A stretch of DNA of 64,000 nucleotides from Botrytis cinerea B05.10. Its lineage: Eukaryota; Ascomycota; Leotiomycetes; Helotiales; Sclerotiniaceae. Of the stretch, positions 1 to 10,904 are shown piece after piece. The position numbers and the translations under genes are program-made. Below the pieces are notes generated by a model that did not search any database, was not told the DNA's origin, and saw nothing but the letters and a program-made list of their open reading frames with translations. The stretch is taken from assembly GCF_000143535.2 (NCBI RefSeq), contig NC_037311.1, positions 1,240,001-1,304,000 on the forward strand. Reading direction: 5' to 3'. Position 1 is the stretch's first letter. Every line of letters starts with the position of its first letter.

Positions 1-168
1 TTACAGAGTCTCGAAAATGGAGTTGACCACCACCCAAAAGTGATGATGTCGCATTTGATGCCTCAGGCACATGAATCGAATGGGCACGGTCCAGAACATC
101 CAATTGAGTGCGAGTGTCAACTTCCTCACCAGGAGCTCTGCACTGAAACAAACAACGATCAGCGATGA
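1..168 (+). CDS. C-terminal exon of a gene cut by the left edge (unknown product)
   Basis: Frame +1 is open from base 1 to a TGA at 166-168 (55 codons). The first six bases read TTACAG, which could be a 3' splice acceptor, so this may be a last exon. The encoded tail is polar and rich in His, Glu, Gln and Asn, with a short Cys cluster (ECECQ), and shows no domain I recognise. The opposite strand is also open here, so the direction is not certain. A real C-terminus is the simpler reading because the stop is followed by stop-rich DNA. Confidence 0.4.
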   Translation, partial: LQSLENGVDHHPKVMMSHLMPQAHESNGHGPEHPIECECQLPHQELCTETNNDQR

Positions 169-617
169 TAGAGACAATATTCCTACTTGAGTGCGGTGGA
201 GGCAGCCTGTCTTGTAACCATAATCTGAAACACTAAAGATGAATTTCTAGAGATATCCTCTAATCATCTTCGACTTTTATAACCTATCATGTATAGCTGT
301 TCGAAAGTTCTGTGAAATCTCAGAATCAATTGGCCGCAAGACATGGCGTGGCCTGGGGCGTGAGTATGCTAGATGTCACTTCCAAAGTGAGTATATCGTG
401 ATATTTTTCCTATCCTTTTACTTCCGATGGCTAGAAAGCCGGTTTCTTCGCATATCTTTCACATTAGGAGGAAAAGCTTGCATCACAATGCAATGCAGCA
501 CAAGTGACTGTTTGTCATGATGAGACTGCCAGCTATGGTTCCTCTGGAAGTGGAGTGGTCATAAATTAAAATTTGTATATAAAGTCATACATAAACAGGA
601 GTGTAATACATCTGTAT
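169..617. other. Intergenic, probable 3' UTRs
   Basis: Lies between the stop of the left-edge gene and the stop of SIL1, which faces it. I see no coding frame, RNA gene or repeat. Confidence 0.6.
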
Positions 618-1817
618 TTATAATTCCCTATCCCTCTCCCCACCCTGACTACCTTGACCTATCTTCTCCAAGAATTCGCTTACCCATTCTTTTCTTCCAC
701 CTTCCGTTCCGTAAAACTCTTTTCCATACCAAGCCCAGCATTCATCATTGACAACATCACCATTGCAATCCTTCTTCCCCTTCTGGATTACATCCATCTT
801 CGGCCAAACTCCCAGCCGCGCCCCCATGCTTTCATCTAGGAAATTGTCCATCAGAAGCTGTACAATACGTTTTCGAACGACGTCATATTGAGATCCAGAC
901 TTCAAGAAGACCGACTGTAGGTATGAAGTACCATCTTGCTCAAGGAAAGACTTTTGGATTTCTGGCGATTTCAAGAGGCCACTGAGAGCTGAAATTTGAG
1001 ATTTGAGAGATGAAGGTGATGTTGTGGAGGCTGACAGCTTTTTCTGGAGTGCGGGAATAAGACTTAATCCAATTTCACGAAGGATAGGACAAGTAGGTTT
1101 CATGACGATATCGTGAAACAGGGAAAGGGAGCTGATGGCAGTAGGATTGTTTTGTAGGGAGCCGGAGAGAATGGCGGAAGCTGAATGATCATTTTCATCT
1201 CCAGATCCCAAGGACTCCATGGCCATGAGACATATCAGGGCAGAAACTGCCTCCTCATCGGCCATAAGTTCAGATCCGTAGTAAATGTCGTGTGACAGTT
1301 CCGAAAGAGAAATCAGAGCCGAGTCGAGGGAAGCATCTTGCCCTTTCAATGAGGCAAGAGACGTTCGGAATGATTCAAAGTCAGATGATGAGGGTGGTGG
1401 GGGCTGTATCTTCCCATGGCCACTGTAGGCTGGTGCGTCTGAGGGTGGTTGGGGATCTTCCGAGGTTTCAACTTCGACATCTTCAACGACGACCATGGCT
1501 TGTTCTGTAGGTATGTCAAGCTCCAGCGTGACATCATCCCCTTCCATTGGAATATTTAAGCGAGCTTCCTTCAAGCCAGAAGATATATTTAGCCGAACGT
1601 GGAGGCCTGGTGGAATGTCTTGTCCAGGCTTGATGATTTGGAAGTCTCTCGTTGGCTGAAAGATTCGAGGGTAACATTCAGCTTGGTTGTCTGTAGGACA
1701 TATGAGTTCGGTATTTGCGGATGGCGAGGCTTCTGGATCCATCGAGAATGCCCTCGCAAATATTGGAAGACTGAGCCATGCTAGGCCCAGTATGCTGCGT
1801 ATTCCTACACTAACCAT
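618..1817 (-). CDS. SIL1: SIL1-type nucleotide exchange factor of the ER Hsp70 Kar2/BiP
   Basis: A single-exon gene of 399 residues. Family members sit in the ER lumen and release ADP from Kar2/BiP, which drives chaperone cycling during protein import. The first 23 residues form a signal peptide (hydrophobic SILGLAWLSLPIFARA, then an acidic mature start). Next comes the conserved fungal block CYPRIFQPTRDF...IKPGQDIPPGLHVRLN (residues 48-77), followed by a helical armadillo-like body (about 150-350). The C-terminus is DREL, resembling but not matching HDEL/KDEL retrieval signals. The length is normal for fungal SIL1. The start is the only ATG that precedes the signal peptide. Confidence 0.9.
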   Translation of the reverse strand: MVSVGIRSILGLAWLSLPIFARAFSMDPEASPSANTELICPTDNQAECYPRIFQPTRDFQIIKPGQDIPPGLHVRLNISSGLKEARLNIPMEGDDVTLELDIPTEQAMVVVEDVEVETSEDPQPPSDAPAYSGHGKIQPPPPSSSDFESFRTSLASLKGQDASLDSALISLSELSHDIYYGSELMADEEAVSALICLMAMESLGSGDENDHSASAILSGSLQNNPTAISSLSLFHDIVMKPTCPILREIGLSLIPALQKKLSASTTSPSSLKSQISALSGLLKSPEIQKSFLEQDGTSYLQSVFLKSGSQYDVVRKRIVQLLMDNFLDESMGARLGVWPKMDVIQKGKKDCNGDVVNDECWAWYGKEFYGTEGGRKEWVSEFLEKIGQGSQGGERDREL

Positions 1818-1882
1818 TTTAATTTATAATTGATTATGAGATGTATATCGAATAGAATAATAACTCTTTTCGAATGAGCTAT

Positions 1883-2332
1883 TCAATCAGCTACAATCGA
1901 TAGAAGTCGTTTAGCTTTTCTTCTGAACCGTCTCAGAATTCTTCGTTGCCTCTCTGCTAGGTCGAGGTCCTTGCAGGCTTGATCGAAAGCTTGCAAGTCA
2001 AAAGGCTGAATTTTTCCTTCTTTTTGGCCCTGCTTATTAACTAGCCACTGATCGAAAACCCAAGGATAATTTTCAAAACACGCTTCTCCTTCCCAGCTGG
2101 AATATAAAAGAGGACAATCTCTCCACTTGACGAGATACCAGATGTGGTTGTTCTTCCCCACTATTTCAGCGAGTATCTTCTCGGGTGGTCGTTCTTCGGA
2201 ATCACTTTCTAATGAAGCAAGAGATTCTGCTGAATTTGAGTCTTCTGATTCACTTTCCAGATTTAAAGCATCAATGAGAACAAGATGGTGACCTGCTGGG
2301 TTATTTGTAGTCATCGTAAGGACAAGTGGCAT
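1883..2332 (-). CDS. Small stand-alone chromodomain protein
   Basis: A single-exon ORF of 149 residues. After an acidic Ser/Glu stretch (about 25-48), residues 50-95 match a chromodomain: EKILAEIVGKNNHIWYLVKW, then CPLLYSSWE. The hydrophobic and aromatic positions (YLVKW, SSWE) are those that form the methyl-lysine cage and fold in HP1/Polycomb proteins. The last 40 residues are strongly basic (RRILRRFRRKAKRLL), suggesting nucleic-acid binding or nuclear targeting. Similar small chromodomain proteins in fungi can be orphan genes or remnants of chromovirus-type retrotransposon integrases; no integrase, RT or LTR is seen nearby. A second in-frame ATG lies seven codons in. Function is unknown. 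Confidence 0.7.
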   Translation of the reverse strand: MPLVLTMTTNNPAGHHLVLIDALNLESESEDSNSAESLASLESDSEERPPEKILAEIVGKNNHIWYLVKWRDCPLLYSSWEGEACFENYPWVFDQWLVNKQGQKEGKIQPFDLQAFDQACKDLDLAERQRRILRRFRRKAKRLLSIVAD

Positions 2333-2514
2333 TCAAATAAGTACAGATTTATCATTTAGTTGTTTCGCCGCGCCGGTCAATCAGGAAATTTTGTGGGGTC
2401 TTTCTAGCAAATGCCTGAGGCCCTATTAGTCATCAAAGGTCATCATTTGGAGGCACATCCAAACATAACGACCTCCAGGAATGACATATTAAACGTCAAT
2501 TAATACACGACAAA

Positions 2515-3159
2515 ATGTTTGCGCTCAGGAGAAAGGCAGTTCAATCTGCCGATCGAGTTGGAAGAGTGTCTACTCGAGTTCCGCGACGATGGTCGTCTGC
2601 ACAACATGGAAAGACTGGTGATGAAGTCCATCACTTCGCTGGATCGAGTACAGAACATGGGCATCATCATGCTGGCCCAACAAACGAGTCTTTCGGAGTG
2701 AGCTTTCGATTGTCTCCTATATAAGTCACACGACTAATTACGATATAGACCGGCTTCTTCCTTGTCCTCGCAGCTATTCCCATCTCGATTGGAGTTTACC
2801 AATACGCCCAACCATCCGCCGACGGATCTCCTTCTGGTCTCGCGAAGCTGATCGATAGCTACTCACACTATAAAGAGAAGTGGGCTGCAAGAAATGCGCT
2901 CCATGTTTCTATGCTCGAGCAAGCTGCTTTCGACCGCAACCTTTTCCAAAGTGATGTGGGCAGTGCACATGTCAATCTTAGATTCCCTGAGTTGGTCTCA
3001 ATATCTCCGATCCCTCTGCTCTAGAAGCTAATTTGCTACAGACAATTTAACACAGGATCCCCATGGAATGTCCCAGCAGGCCACAGAGCTAGAGATATGG
3101 AGAAGTTGGTAGCACATTATGAGAAGATCAACAAGGAAAACGAAGAAAAGAAGCGCTGA
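2515..3159 (+). CDS. nuo17.8: NADH:ubiquinone oxidoreductase 17.8 kDa subunit (mitochondrial complex I)
   Basis: Three exons (2515-2697, 2749-2990, 3042-3159) join in frame to give 180 residues. The start has a basic presequence rich in Arg and Ser (MFALRRKAVQSADRVGR), then a His-rich loop, one transmembrane segment (GFFLVLAAIPISIGVYQYA, about 62-80) and a soluble tail with AARNALHVSMLEQAAFDRNL and FNTGSPWNVPAGH. This order fits the fungal accessory subunit named after the 17.8 kDa Neurospora protein, an inner-membrane component of the complex I arm. Both introns are about 51 nt. The family call rests on recalled sequence similarity; the exon model rests on splice sites and frame. Confidence 0.8.
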
Positions 3160-3606
3160 AGACCGAATTACAAAATACCCGTACATATTGCTCCAAACAA
3201 AGTTTTTCATTGTATAAAGTTCGTATGCGTGCTTGTCTTACGGTTACCAAGATGGTGACAAAACTTCTTGCAATCACGAAAGCATATTTATGCGCGGGGT
3301 GAAATCTGACTCTATATTTTGGCAGCCATAAAGTATTGCAGAATTTTGAACAATATTACTGCACAACCTATTATGTAGAAGGCAGTGTCACTACAATGAA
3401 TTCAAAAGTTCTTGGACCAGCGCCAATCTTAGTTGTCGGGATTTCTTTTTCCAAATTCTAATATACCTGAAGGCAGCCCTAAGAGCCTATCGATTTTCAA
3501 TGAACTCCAGACCCTAGACTGTTTCCTAAACTCCAGAAATGCATATGATGTTGCTCCACACAACTTATTTGCCCCCCCTTGAAACTTCTCGAACATCTGT
3601 TTCTCC
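3160..3606. other. Convergent 3' intergenic
   Basis: Between the complex I subunit stop and the RPC25 stop. It should hold both 3' UTRs. No other feature seen. Confidence 0.6.
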
Positions 3607-4409
3607 TTAGTCCCACCATAAGCAAGGTCCCAATCCAACTTCTTCCATCGAAGCTACTATCTTGTAAGGCGCTTCAATTACTCGTGATTCCTCACTGTCA
3701 TCTTGCTTTTCGGGACCCAATGGTGCTTGATCATTCCATTGCTCAGAGTCGACCCGAAATCGCACTGTTTCCTGGTTGTCGAAGTAAAGTTGTGTACCTT
3801 CTTCAGTCTCCCAGACAAAAACTTGCTCGTTGTGGTTACTGGGTGATTATTAGTAACCCAATTGGAGAAAGAACGAGCGCGGCCGACTTACAAGTGTGAG
3901 CCCTCTGGTAGCATTTTTGCGGGAACGAAGATTTCATCAAAGAAGTGAGTGCGAACTTGATATTGTCAGCGAAGCTTGATCGGCGGCCCCGCGTATATAC
4001 TAACCTCTAATACCACTCTCAATAGAACTGCTGATTCTTCCTGTCATGATTTCAAATTTGAAAGGTCTGAACACGACGATGCGAAATTCAACTGCCGGGT
4101 GGTTAGCAAAACATAAAACACTGCGATGACTCCCAGGAACAGTATACCATTGACATTTACAAGACCATCACCATGACCAATCAAACCCTCTGAAGCCGAG
4201 AGAAGATCATAAAAGCAGATACAAAGACCAATCTTCTGGATCACCTTGTTGGCATATTTAAGGTTGATGTTATCCTCAATTGCTTGACTAGCATTTTTCC
4301 CCAAATCTTGAGGCGCGATCTGAACTAAATCGGCAATTTTGGTCTTTGGAAAAGTTAGAATTTGATTTCCCCATCTGGTTGAAGAAGAAAGACTTACGAG
4401 AATGAACAT
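3607..4409 (-). CDS. RPC25: RNA polymerase III subunit RPC25 (Rpb7 paralogue)
   Basis: Five exons (4409-4398, 4343-4148, 4091-4005, 3955-3892, 3838-3607) join in frame to 196 residues, the usual size for this subunit. It pairs with Rpc17 to form the Pol III stalk used in initiation at tRNA and 5S genes. The Rpb7-type N-terminal half reads ADLVQIAPQDLG, AIEDNINLKYANKVIQKIGL and LIGHGDGLVNVNVEFRIVVF. The OB-fold half follows, with TGRISSSIESGIRVRTHFFD and VFVWETEEGTQLYF. The first exon encodes only MFIL. Without splicing, the longest frame covers just the first part and hides the gene. Confidence 0.93.
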
Positions 4410-5314
4410 GATGATATACCCGGCTATTGGCTAGGTAAAAAAAAAATGCTTTTGCTTCTGTGCCTTGCTCCTTCCCCTAGGATGATTCTTTCCTTTTGTA
4501 CGACTGATGCTATGAGGAAATAGAACAATGTAATAGAATGGAATGAAGTAATGTAACGTGACTACCTAGATCAAGGTGGTTTGCTGCCTCTGAATATTCA
4601 CTTTTATATAAGTTGATAAATCGAACAAAATTCAACTCGGATCTAAATAAAGGATCTTCTCCGACTGCCTCAATTTTTCCTTCTTCTTCTTCTACCAGAT
4701 CAACTTTATTCTTGACAACTTCGTTCCGAAGTAATCCTCAACAACGGAGGAAATATTCAAAATGGGTATGTTATTATTTCTTCAGGTGTTTCCAAAATCC
4801 ATTCAACACCTTTTCGCTCTGAAGTTCATGATCGAGAGATCGATGCAAAAGCGCCTTACATAATCCAGCCCAGATTCCCCTAGTTTGGGAGAATTTCTAT
4901 TGGCTCATGTTGTGCGACAATTTCCACACTAAATAATAAGAGAGATGTCCTCCCGGCCAAATCATAATTGCGCGAGGCAGCTTTCTTTTCCATCTTGCTT
5001 CATCATCCCTTTTCAATAATTCTTTCCTGGAGCCATCGGGTTTCATCAATTAACACGTACTAGCCCCCATTACAATACCCGGCAATCCTTTTGGGCGATA
5101 CGGTGCAACGAAGATCCAACCACCAGCACAAAACGGTTTGCGACAACTTTCAACCTCGGGGCCAACAGCTGTTCAGTACAGTCACCCTGTAATCAACCAC
5201 GCCCCTCCTGCACAGAATATTCATGTTCTGAAGATTTCACATTATTTAAGTCAACTTCCAGATCAACCTCAGCCTTATCAACACAACAACCATAACCCGA
5301 ACTCCGACGTCATT
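4410..5314. promoter_or_regulatory. Divergent promoter region of RPC25 and the NUFIP1/CCCH gene
   Basis: Shared upstream DNA. It holds a TATA-like TTTATATAA near 4602-4610, a pyrimidine-rich run TTTTTCCTTCTTCTTCTTCT near 4674-4693 typical of fungal transcription starts, and a short ORF at 4762-4863 (listed separately). An in-frame ATG at 5138 could extend the downstream protein, but the stretch lacks the composition of the main ORF. Confidence 0.45.
4762..4863 (+). CDS. Possible 33-codon upstream ORF
   Basis: ATG at 4762 and stop at 4861-4863, about 150 bases downstream of a TATA-like box and just after a CT-rich tract. The context TTCAAAATGG is a good fungal start context. The peptide is hydrophobic then basic (MGMLLFLQVFPKSIQHLFAL). 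It could be a uORF in a long leader of the gene at 5315. Alternatively, the GTATGT right after ATGG could be the donor of a leader intron. Unproven. Confidence 0.25.
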   Translation: MGMLLFLQVFPKSIQHLFALKFMIERSMQKRLT

Positions 5315-7302
5315 ATGGCTGGTGCGCAGCAATACAACTTTCCTCCTCCCCCTCCTCCTCCTTCGGGACCACCTTCTGGTGGATATCCTCAACAAAACCC
5401 TCAGTATGGGTATCAACAGCCTCCTCCATATCAGCAGACGCGCAATAACGGCCCTCCAAGAGGTGGCGCGAGAGGCGGACACAATGGCCCTTCTCACTCA
5501 CATCAAAATGGTTACAATGGCCCTCCACAGATACAGGGTCCTCCAAGTGACCAATACAATCCGCATAATCCAGCACCTTATATAGGACCACCAAGTGGCT
5601 CTCAAGGCCCTGGTCATAATGGCCCTCCCAATAATTATCCTCAGCAGTGGCAACAACAGGGTCAGCATGGTCCACCTCAGCACAATCACGGTCCGCCTCA
5701 ACAAGCACACCAGCCACCACCTCAAGTTCCTCTCCCTGCGCAGAACTACCATCCAAATTATGCCCCACAGGGCTTCAATCAACAACCACCATCACAGTAT
5801 GGTCCACAGCAGCCTGCACCATTTCAACAACCTTACGGACCACCTTCTCAGCAACCACACCCTAGTGGCCCACCCCAACAATGGCAAGGTCCACCCCAAG
5901 GACAGCATCAGTTCAATAATAATAGTAATAGAGGTCGTGGTCGTGGCGGTTTCAACAATGGCCGTGGCGGTCATGAAGCACCTCTCATGGGTCCTCCGAT
6001 CCGCATGGGATTTGAGAACGAACGTGGAGATCATATGGCTCAAGCGGGCAATGGTTTTCCTACTCCCCAATATTCCAATCATCAGACTTCCCCTGCTCCA
6101 TTTTCTCAGCCTGCTTATCAAGCATATCCCCCACAAAACTTCTCTAATGGAGGTCATGGAGGACAGCGTCCATCGCATGATTCTCATTCATTCAACTCGA
6201 GCTCTAATCGGGGCAGAGGAAATGGGAACTTTAGAGGTAGAGGTCGCGGTGATAATTTTCAATTTCGCGGTCGCGACAACAATCGTTCTTTCAATGGCAA
6301 TTCACAATCTCCTCCAATGCATTTCAAGCCTGCAGGTGCAGGAGACAATGCGAAGAAGAATAAGAAGAAGCGCAGAACAAATACTCTTGGCTTGACACCA
6401 AACGGTGTGGATCATGAGGATAGCGATGATGAGATTGATGATGTTGACGAAGAAGCTCGTTTGGTTACTTTGCTTGGTCCCGATACTCCACAGTATGTTT
6501 TTGCAGGCCAGAAGATTAGTTCTTCTTGTTCTTTTTGCTAATGAATTTTAGGTTACCTGCAGATCTCACGGCATGGCTCGCTGAGCGTAAAAGCCGCTTC
6601 CCTACGAAAGCTCGTAGAGAAGCTGCTGCTGAGGAGCTTCGCTTGAAACGTGAACAAAACAAGAATCACAAGTTCAAGAAAGAGCCTGAAGCAAAGCCCA
6701 TCAAAAAGGATGACGGAGAGACCAAACTCGAAAAACAGCAACGCAAGGCCGAGAAGCTCAGACTAGAACTTGAGAAAGCTGAACGTAAGATCAAACAGGA
6801 GATGTCCGGTGGAAAGCGCAAGCGTGAAAATGGCGACGAGGGCGATGAAGATCGTGGTCAAGTGAGTGATGATGATGATTCTTCATCTAATTCTGACTCG
6901 GGGAAGCCGGAAACGATGACATCGCGCAACAATGGGTTTACCGGTATCGTGCACGCACGAGCGCCACCAACAAAAGCTCAGCTTCAACGTCACTGCAAGT
7001 ACTATTCTACTGGTGGCACCTGCGGCAAGAAGGGCAAGTGCCGCTTCGTTCACGACCTAGACGTCCGCAACCAAGCTTTGCGAGAGAAGGAGTTGAATGG
7101 TGGTAAGATGACTATTGCTCAACGTCTCATTCTTAACGACACCGCCAAGGATGATTTGACAATCTTGAAGTCTATCAAGTACCTCAAGGAGAAGGGTTTG
7201 ATGCCAGAGAACTCCTCTGCTGGTGCACCACCAGCAGAAGAAAGCGAAACCAAAACTGAGGAAAATGATTACGCCGACGCACCCGAATATGGAGAGGTTT
7301 GA
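5315..7302 (+). CDS. NUFIP1-domain, CCCH zinc-finger RNA-binding protein
   Basis: Two exons (5315-6492, 6552-7302) give 642 residues. The first 390 residues are low-complexity: Pro/Gln/Gly/Asn repeats (GPPQ, NGPP), then RGG-type Arg/Gly runs near residues 205-215 and 295-325 that commonly bind RNA. The intron falls just before the NUFIP1-type core LPADLTAWLAERKSRFPTKA (about 393-412), followed by a Lys/Glu coiled coil. A CCCH finger follows with CKYYSTGGTCGKKGKCRFVH, and a helical end. NUFIP1/Rsa1 proteins help assemble box C/D snoRNPs. The CCCH extension is common in filamentous fungi, so a role in RNP assembly or mRNA binding is likely, though not proven. I chose the ATG giving MAGAQQYNF because the Pro-rich tract begins there. 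Confidence 0.85.
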
Positions 7303-9335
7303 TCTTTTTTGGAGACATTTTTTTCTGGGTTCAGTCGGTTGCAATCTGTCACATATCATGCACACTCAGCACCTACTCGATATGTATTGGTAGTCAATGT
7401 GACGGAGCAGATTGAGGAGATCAGGGAAAAGTCGTTGTTTGATGAGTTTGATGTTTTCACTTTCATCCACCACTATCGGCAAAGCGCAAGTACTCATCAA
7501 AAGTCTGATACCCGGAACTTTCATGCTTGGTAGTCTATACCTTGTAATTCTTGCTTTGTATTTCAATTTAGTTGATTGGGGAGGAACCGACAGAGAGTTG
7601 AGGGGGGTTTCCTTTTATTCTTTTCACCTGTACACTTCTACAGTCCTTCGAGATCGCGACTTCGTTGGCCCCTCGAGATTTCTTTATTCGCGCAGACTTT
7701 TCATTGTATTAGTTACATTTCACTCCAGAAAAGCAAACTTTTTTTTCATATCATGACAATTTTCATCAAATCCCACACGAAGCACAGTACTTGATACCCT
7801 TGTGCAAGTTTTACATGCTGACGGGCACGAAATCGATGGCAAGTTTGCTGAGAGTCAACAAATTGAATGTATCATGGTTTCTGTGGTGTTGTGGGATGGT
7901 AATAGAGTCGGTGGGCATCAATTTAATCAATTAGGCTAGAACGTGAGTTTCAAAAACAAAACAAAAAACATTTCTCAGAATTGTGTGAAGATGCTTGAAT
8001 ATGCAAGGGGGCCAATAAGCTTGGGAATGTCGAATGATGGAGCTTTCAGAGAAATACAACCGGCACTTAGTAAAAGGCTTTCCAAATGAGTTATTTATTT
8101 GTCCGTATACCTCTCGAACACAGGTGCTTAACCTCTTATGATTGCTCCCTTAGGAAATGAACATCTTCCATTTTCCTGTTGTCTCACGTGTTTACTTGAG
8201 AGGCAAAATCAACTCGGGATAAAGTCAGAAAAGCCCAGTGGCGGCGGAAACCGAATTGTATGATTTCAATATAGATAAATAATTAAAATTATCACTTTGA
8301 TGTGTCTTGTGGTGCTATATTCGAGACTTTCCTAAGCTAGACCATTTATTCGCATTTGAAGGCTTATGTAACTCAAATAATTGGGAGTTTTTGGGTGTAA
8401 GCCGAACCAAATTACACGCTAGGGCAATTTATTTGGCGCAGGAAGTGAAGGCAGATAACTCAGAGGGTTTAGATCCCTGGGACTAACTGGCCAATTCTCC
8501 CAAGCAACTAATCAAAGTAAGGCTTATGGAATATATCACTAATAACCACGATTCCGAGATGTACTTCTGAACTTGAATAGCACAGAGTTGTAGTTGTAAG
8601 GTTGCCGCTAAATTACCCCGCACTGAGCAGCTTGCAGCTAGGTACTAATCATCTAAAAGTGTGTATATACGAGGGCGTGTCTTTGATGAAGACCGGGCAA
8701 AATAACCGAACTCTCCAATATTTACTATGTGATTTTTATAATATATATAACTTTATGAGCATTATGAATTGAAATTTATCAAATTTATCAAATTTATATA
8801 TAAATTTCGATATGAAAAATTACTCAAATTCGGAAACATTTTGCGAATATTATTTTTAATTCAATTACTATTGAGTTTCAAAATAGGTGAATTTGTGCTT
8901 GCTTTGGTGAGGAAATGTATTCGTGCACGGACCCGGCATTCATCAAAAACAAGCCCTCGTAGTTAGTCAAGTGAAGTGAAGTACATCTATGTGTCCGTGC
9001 AACGAGTTTCTCACCTCGGCTATATTGTCTTGCGCTAGTCCGAGTAACTGAATGGTTGCATTGCATTTCAAGCTCTTGGAGGGGTACCAGCAGCATGTGA
9101 CACGCTGGAAGGTTGCATGGCAGGTAACTAATGCTTATAGATTCTTTCGTCCCGTCTTTGAACTCAAGTATTTGTAATTTACAAAACCCTACAGGTATAT
9201 AATATGTTACATTGCTCATGGATCATTTGTTGTGATGTTTTAGATGCTCTATTCATACCCTAGGACTTCCTCGACCCTTCAAATTCCTATTCCCATTCCC
9301 CCTTGAACTTGCAAACTACAACGATAAGCCACACA
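7303..9335. other. 2-kb intergenic stretch with an AT-rich patch
   Basis: No gene recognised. 7303-7800 probably includes the 3' UTR of the NUFIP1/CCCH gene. A TCACGTG E-box lies at 8184-8190. From about 8725 to 8875 the DNA is very AT-rich, with a repeated AAATTTATC unit (8774-8800). Confidence 0.55.
8774..8812. repeat. AT-rich short tandem repeat
   Basis: Roughly three degenerate copies of a nine-base unit close to AAATTTATC, running into ATATATAAATTTC, inside the AT-rich patch upstream of the alpha/beta hydrolase. Confidence 0.5.
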
Positions 9336-10603
9336 ATGGGAGATTCATCAGGTGCAGATTATAAACCGGAATGGCTCGAGGTAATTGACCCTTTATATCC
9401 GCCATGACAAGCTCCTTGTGATAATCCCTCGCCCTCCTCAACTCCATACTTAACTTTGATTCTCGCAGCTTGAAAAGTCCCTCGGTACACGTCCTCTTCT
9501 CGTAGGTGATCCAGCCAACATCGAAGAGCAATTCAACCGCCTACTCGCAGCGCTCGACGCTGAGAGACCCCCTCCCGATTCCTCAGTCCAGACTCGTGAT
9601 ACTTCCGCAGACGGCGTTCCGGTTCGTATATACACGCCTTCAAACGCCCCTCAGAATGGGAACCTTCCCCTAGGAGTATATTTTCACGGAGGTGGATATT
9701 GTGTTGGAAGCCTCGATTCTGAAGATGTATGGTGTCGATATATTGCAAAGAGTGTTCCGTGTGTGCTCGTGAGTGTTGATTATAGGTTGGGTCCGAAATA
9801 CAAGGTTCCGACTATGTTGGATGATTGCGTGAAGGCTTTTGAATGGGTATGCATATAACATCCCTATCCCTATCCCTATCTCTATCTCTATCTCTCCTCG
9901 CTCCCACCTTTTTTTATCCATGATCTCCGCACTCTTGTTCTTCAACCCAACCTAACTGACATCTCCCCCTCCACTAGTCCTACAAACACGCCTCGGAACT
10001 CCACGCCTCCCAATCCCAACTCTTCACCATTGGCAGCTCCGCCGGTGGCGGTCTAGCTCTTACCGTAGCACACGACCTCATCGGCGCAGGTAAAAAATCA
10101 CAAATCAAAGGCATCGTGGCCATGGTCCCCGTAACCGCACACCCATCTTCTATTCCCGCAGCCTACAAAAATCACTACAAATCCTACGATGAGAATGCGC
10201 ACGACGTGCCCATTATAGATTTAGATACGATGAATACGTTTTTCGGAGCCGTGGATGCGGATCCGCTGGACCCGAGAGTTTGTATGTATTTCTGGGGTTT
10301 CTGGGATGCTTGATTGATTTGATTTGATGCGAGGAGATGGACTAATTTGTTTGGGGATTAGTTGTGACGCTCTCGAGTCATTTGGATGAGTTTCCTCCGA
10401 CTTATATCGCTACGTGTGGAAAGGATCCGTTGCGGGATGATGGTCAGGTGTTGGAAATGATGTTGAAGGATAAGGGTGTCACGACAAAGAGTGATTATTA
10501 TGAAGGGGTACCGCATTACTTTTGGCTTTTTCCCGGTATTAAGGGTGGAGATGAATTTTTGGATAATGTTAGTAAAGGGGTGAAGTTTGTTCTGGGTATC
10601 TAG
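9336..10603 (+). CDS. Alpha/beta hydrolase fold-3 (HSL-like) esterase
   Basis: Four exons (9336-9380, 9469-9846, 9978-10281, 10362-10603) join in frame to 322 residues. The oxyanion motif of the hormone-sensitive-lipase group is clear (YFHGGGYCVGS, about residue 90), followed by VSVDYRLGP. The nucleophile elbow is GSSAGGG (about 157-163). The acid lies in PTYIATCGKDPLRDD and the histidine in GVPHYFWLFP, completing a Ser-Asp-His triad. There is no signal peptide, so it is probably cytosolic. Such enzymes hydrolyse small esters or lactones; the substrate cannot be read from sequence. Intron 2 carries a short CCCTAT/CTCTAT repeat. Confidence 0.9.
9858..9899. repeat. (CCCTAT)n/(CTCTAT)n microsatellite inside an intron
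   Basis: About seven six-base units (ATCCCT then ATCTCT) in the second intron of the hydrolase gene. It resembles a permuted telomere-like repeat but is GGGATA, not TTAGGG, on the other strand. Confidence 0.8.
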
Positions 10604-10904
10604 GTCAAGAGATGTCCTATCTGTTGAAGGGTTTGCATTTGCTCACGGAGTATTCGTCTGATGATGGTAGCTAGGATTGTGTTATAGTTTTTATTTTGTC
10701 TAGTTTCCAAGCCTTGAAAAGGAAACCCACGAGACTAAATCATGCAAATAAATCTATGTAAATTTGTTTATCTAGATGTAGCATTCCGAGAGATAAGAGG
10801 TATTCGAAATATGCCCCAACGCCAGCGCCCACACATTCGCATTCGCAAATCCATTTGCATGCGGCTCTTCTAACAAGTATAAAGTTCAAACCCCAATCCA
10901 GGAC
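10604..10904. other. Convergent 3' intergenic
   Basis: 3' UTR space between the hydrolase and CYS3. No other signal. Confidence 0.6.

Noticed and set aside
5595..6395. A 266-codon plus-strand frame inside the NUFIP1/CCCH gene
   Set aside because: Out-of-frame reading of the Pro/Gln/Gly repeat; composition (Met/Ile/His runs) is a repeat artefact.
9858..9899. Telomere repeat
   Set aside because: The unit is CCCTAT/CTCTAT, not the fungal CCCTAA, and it lies inside an intron.
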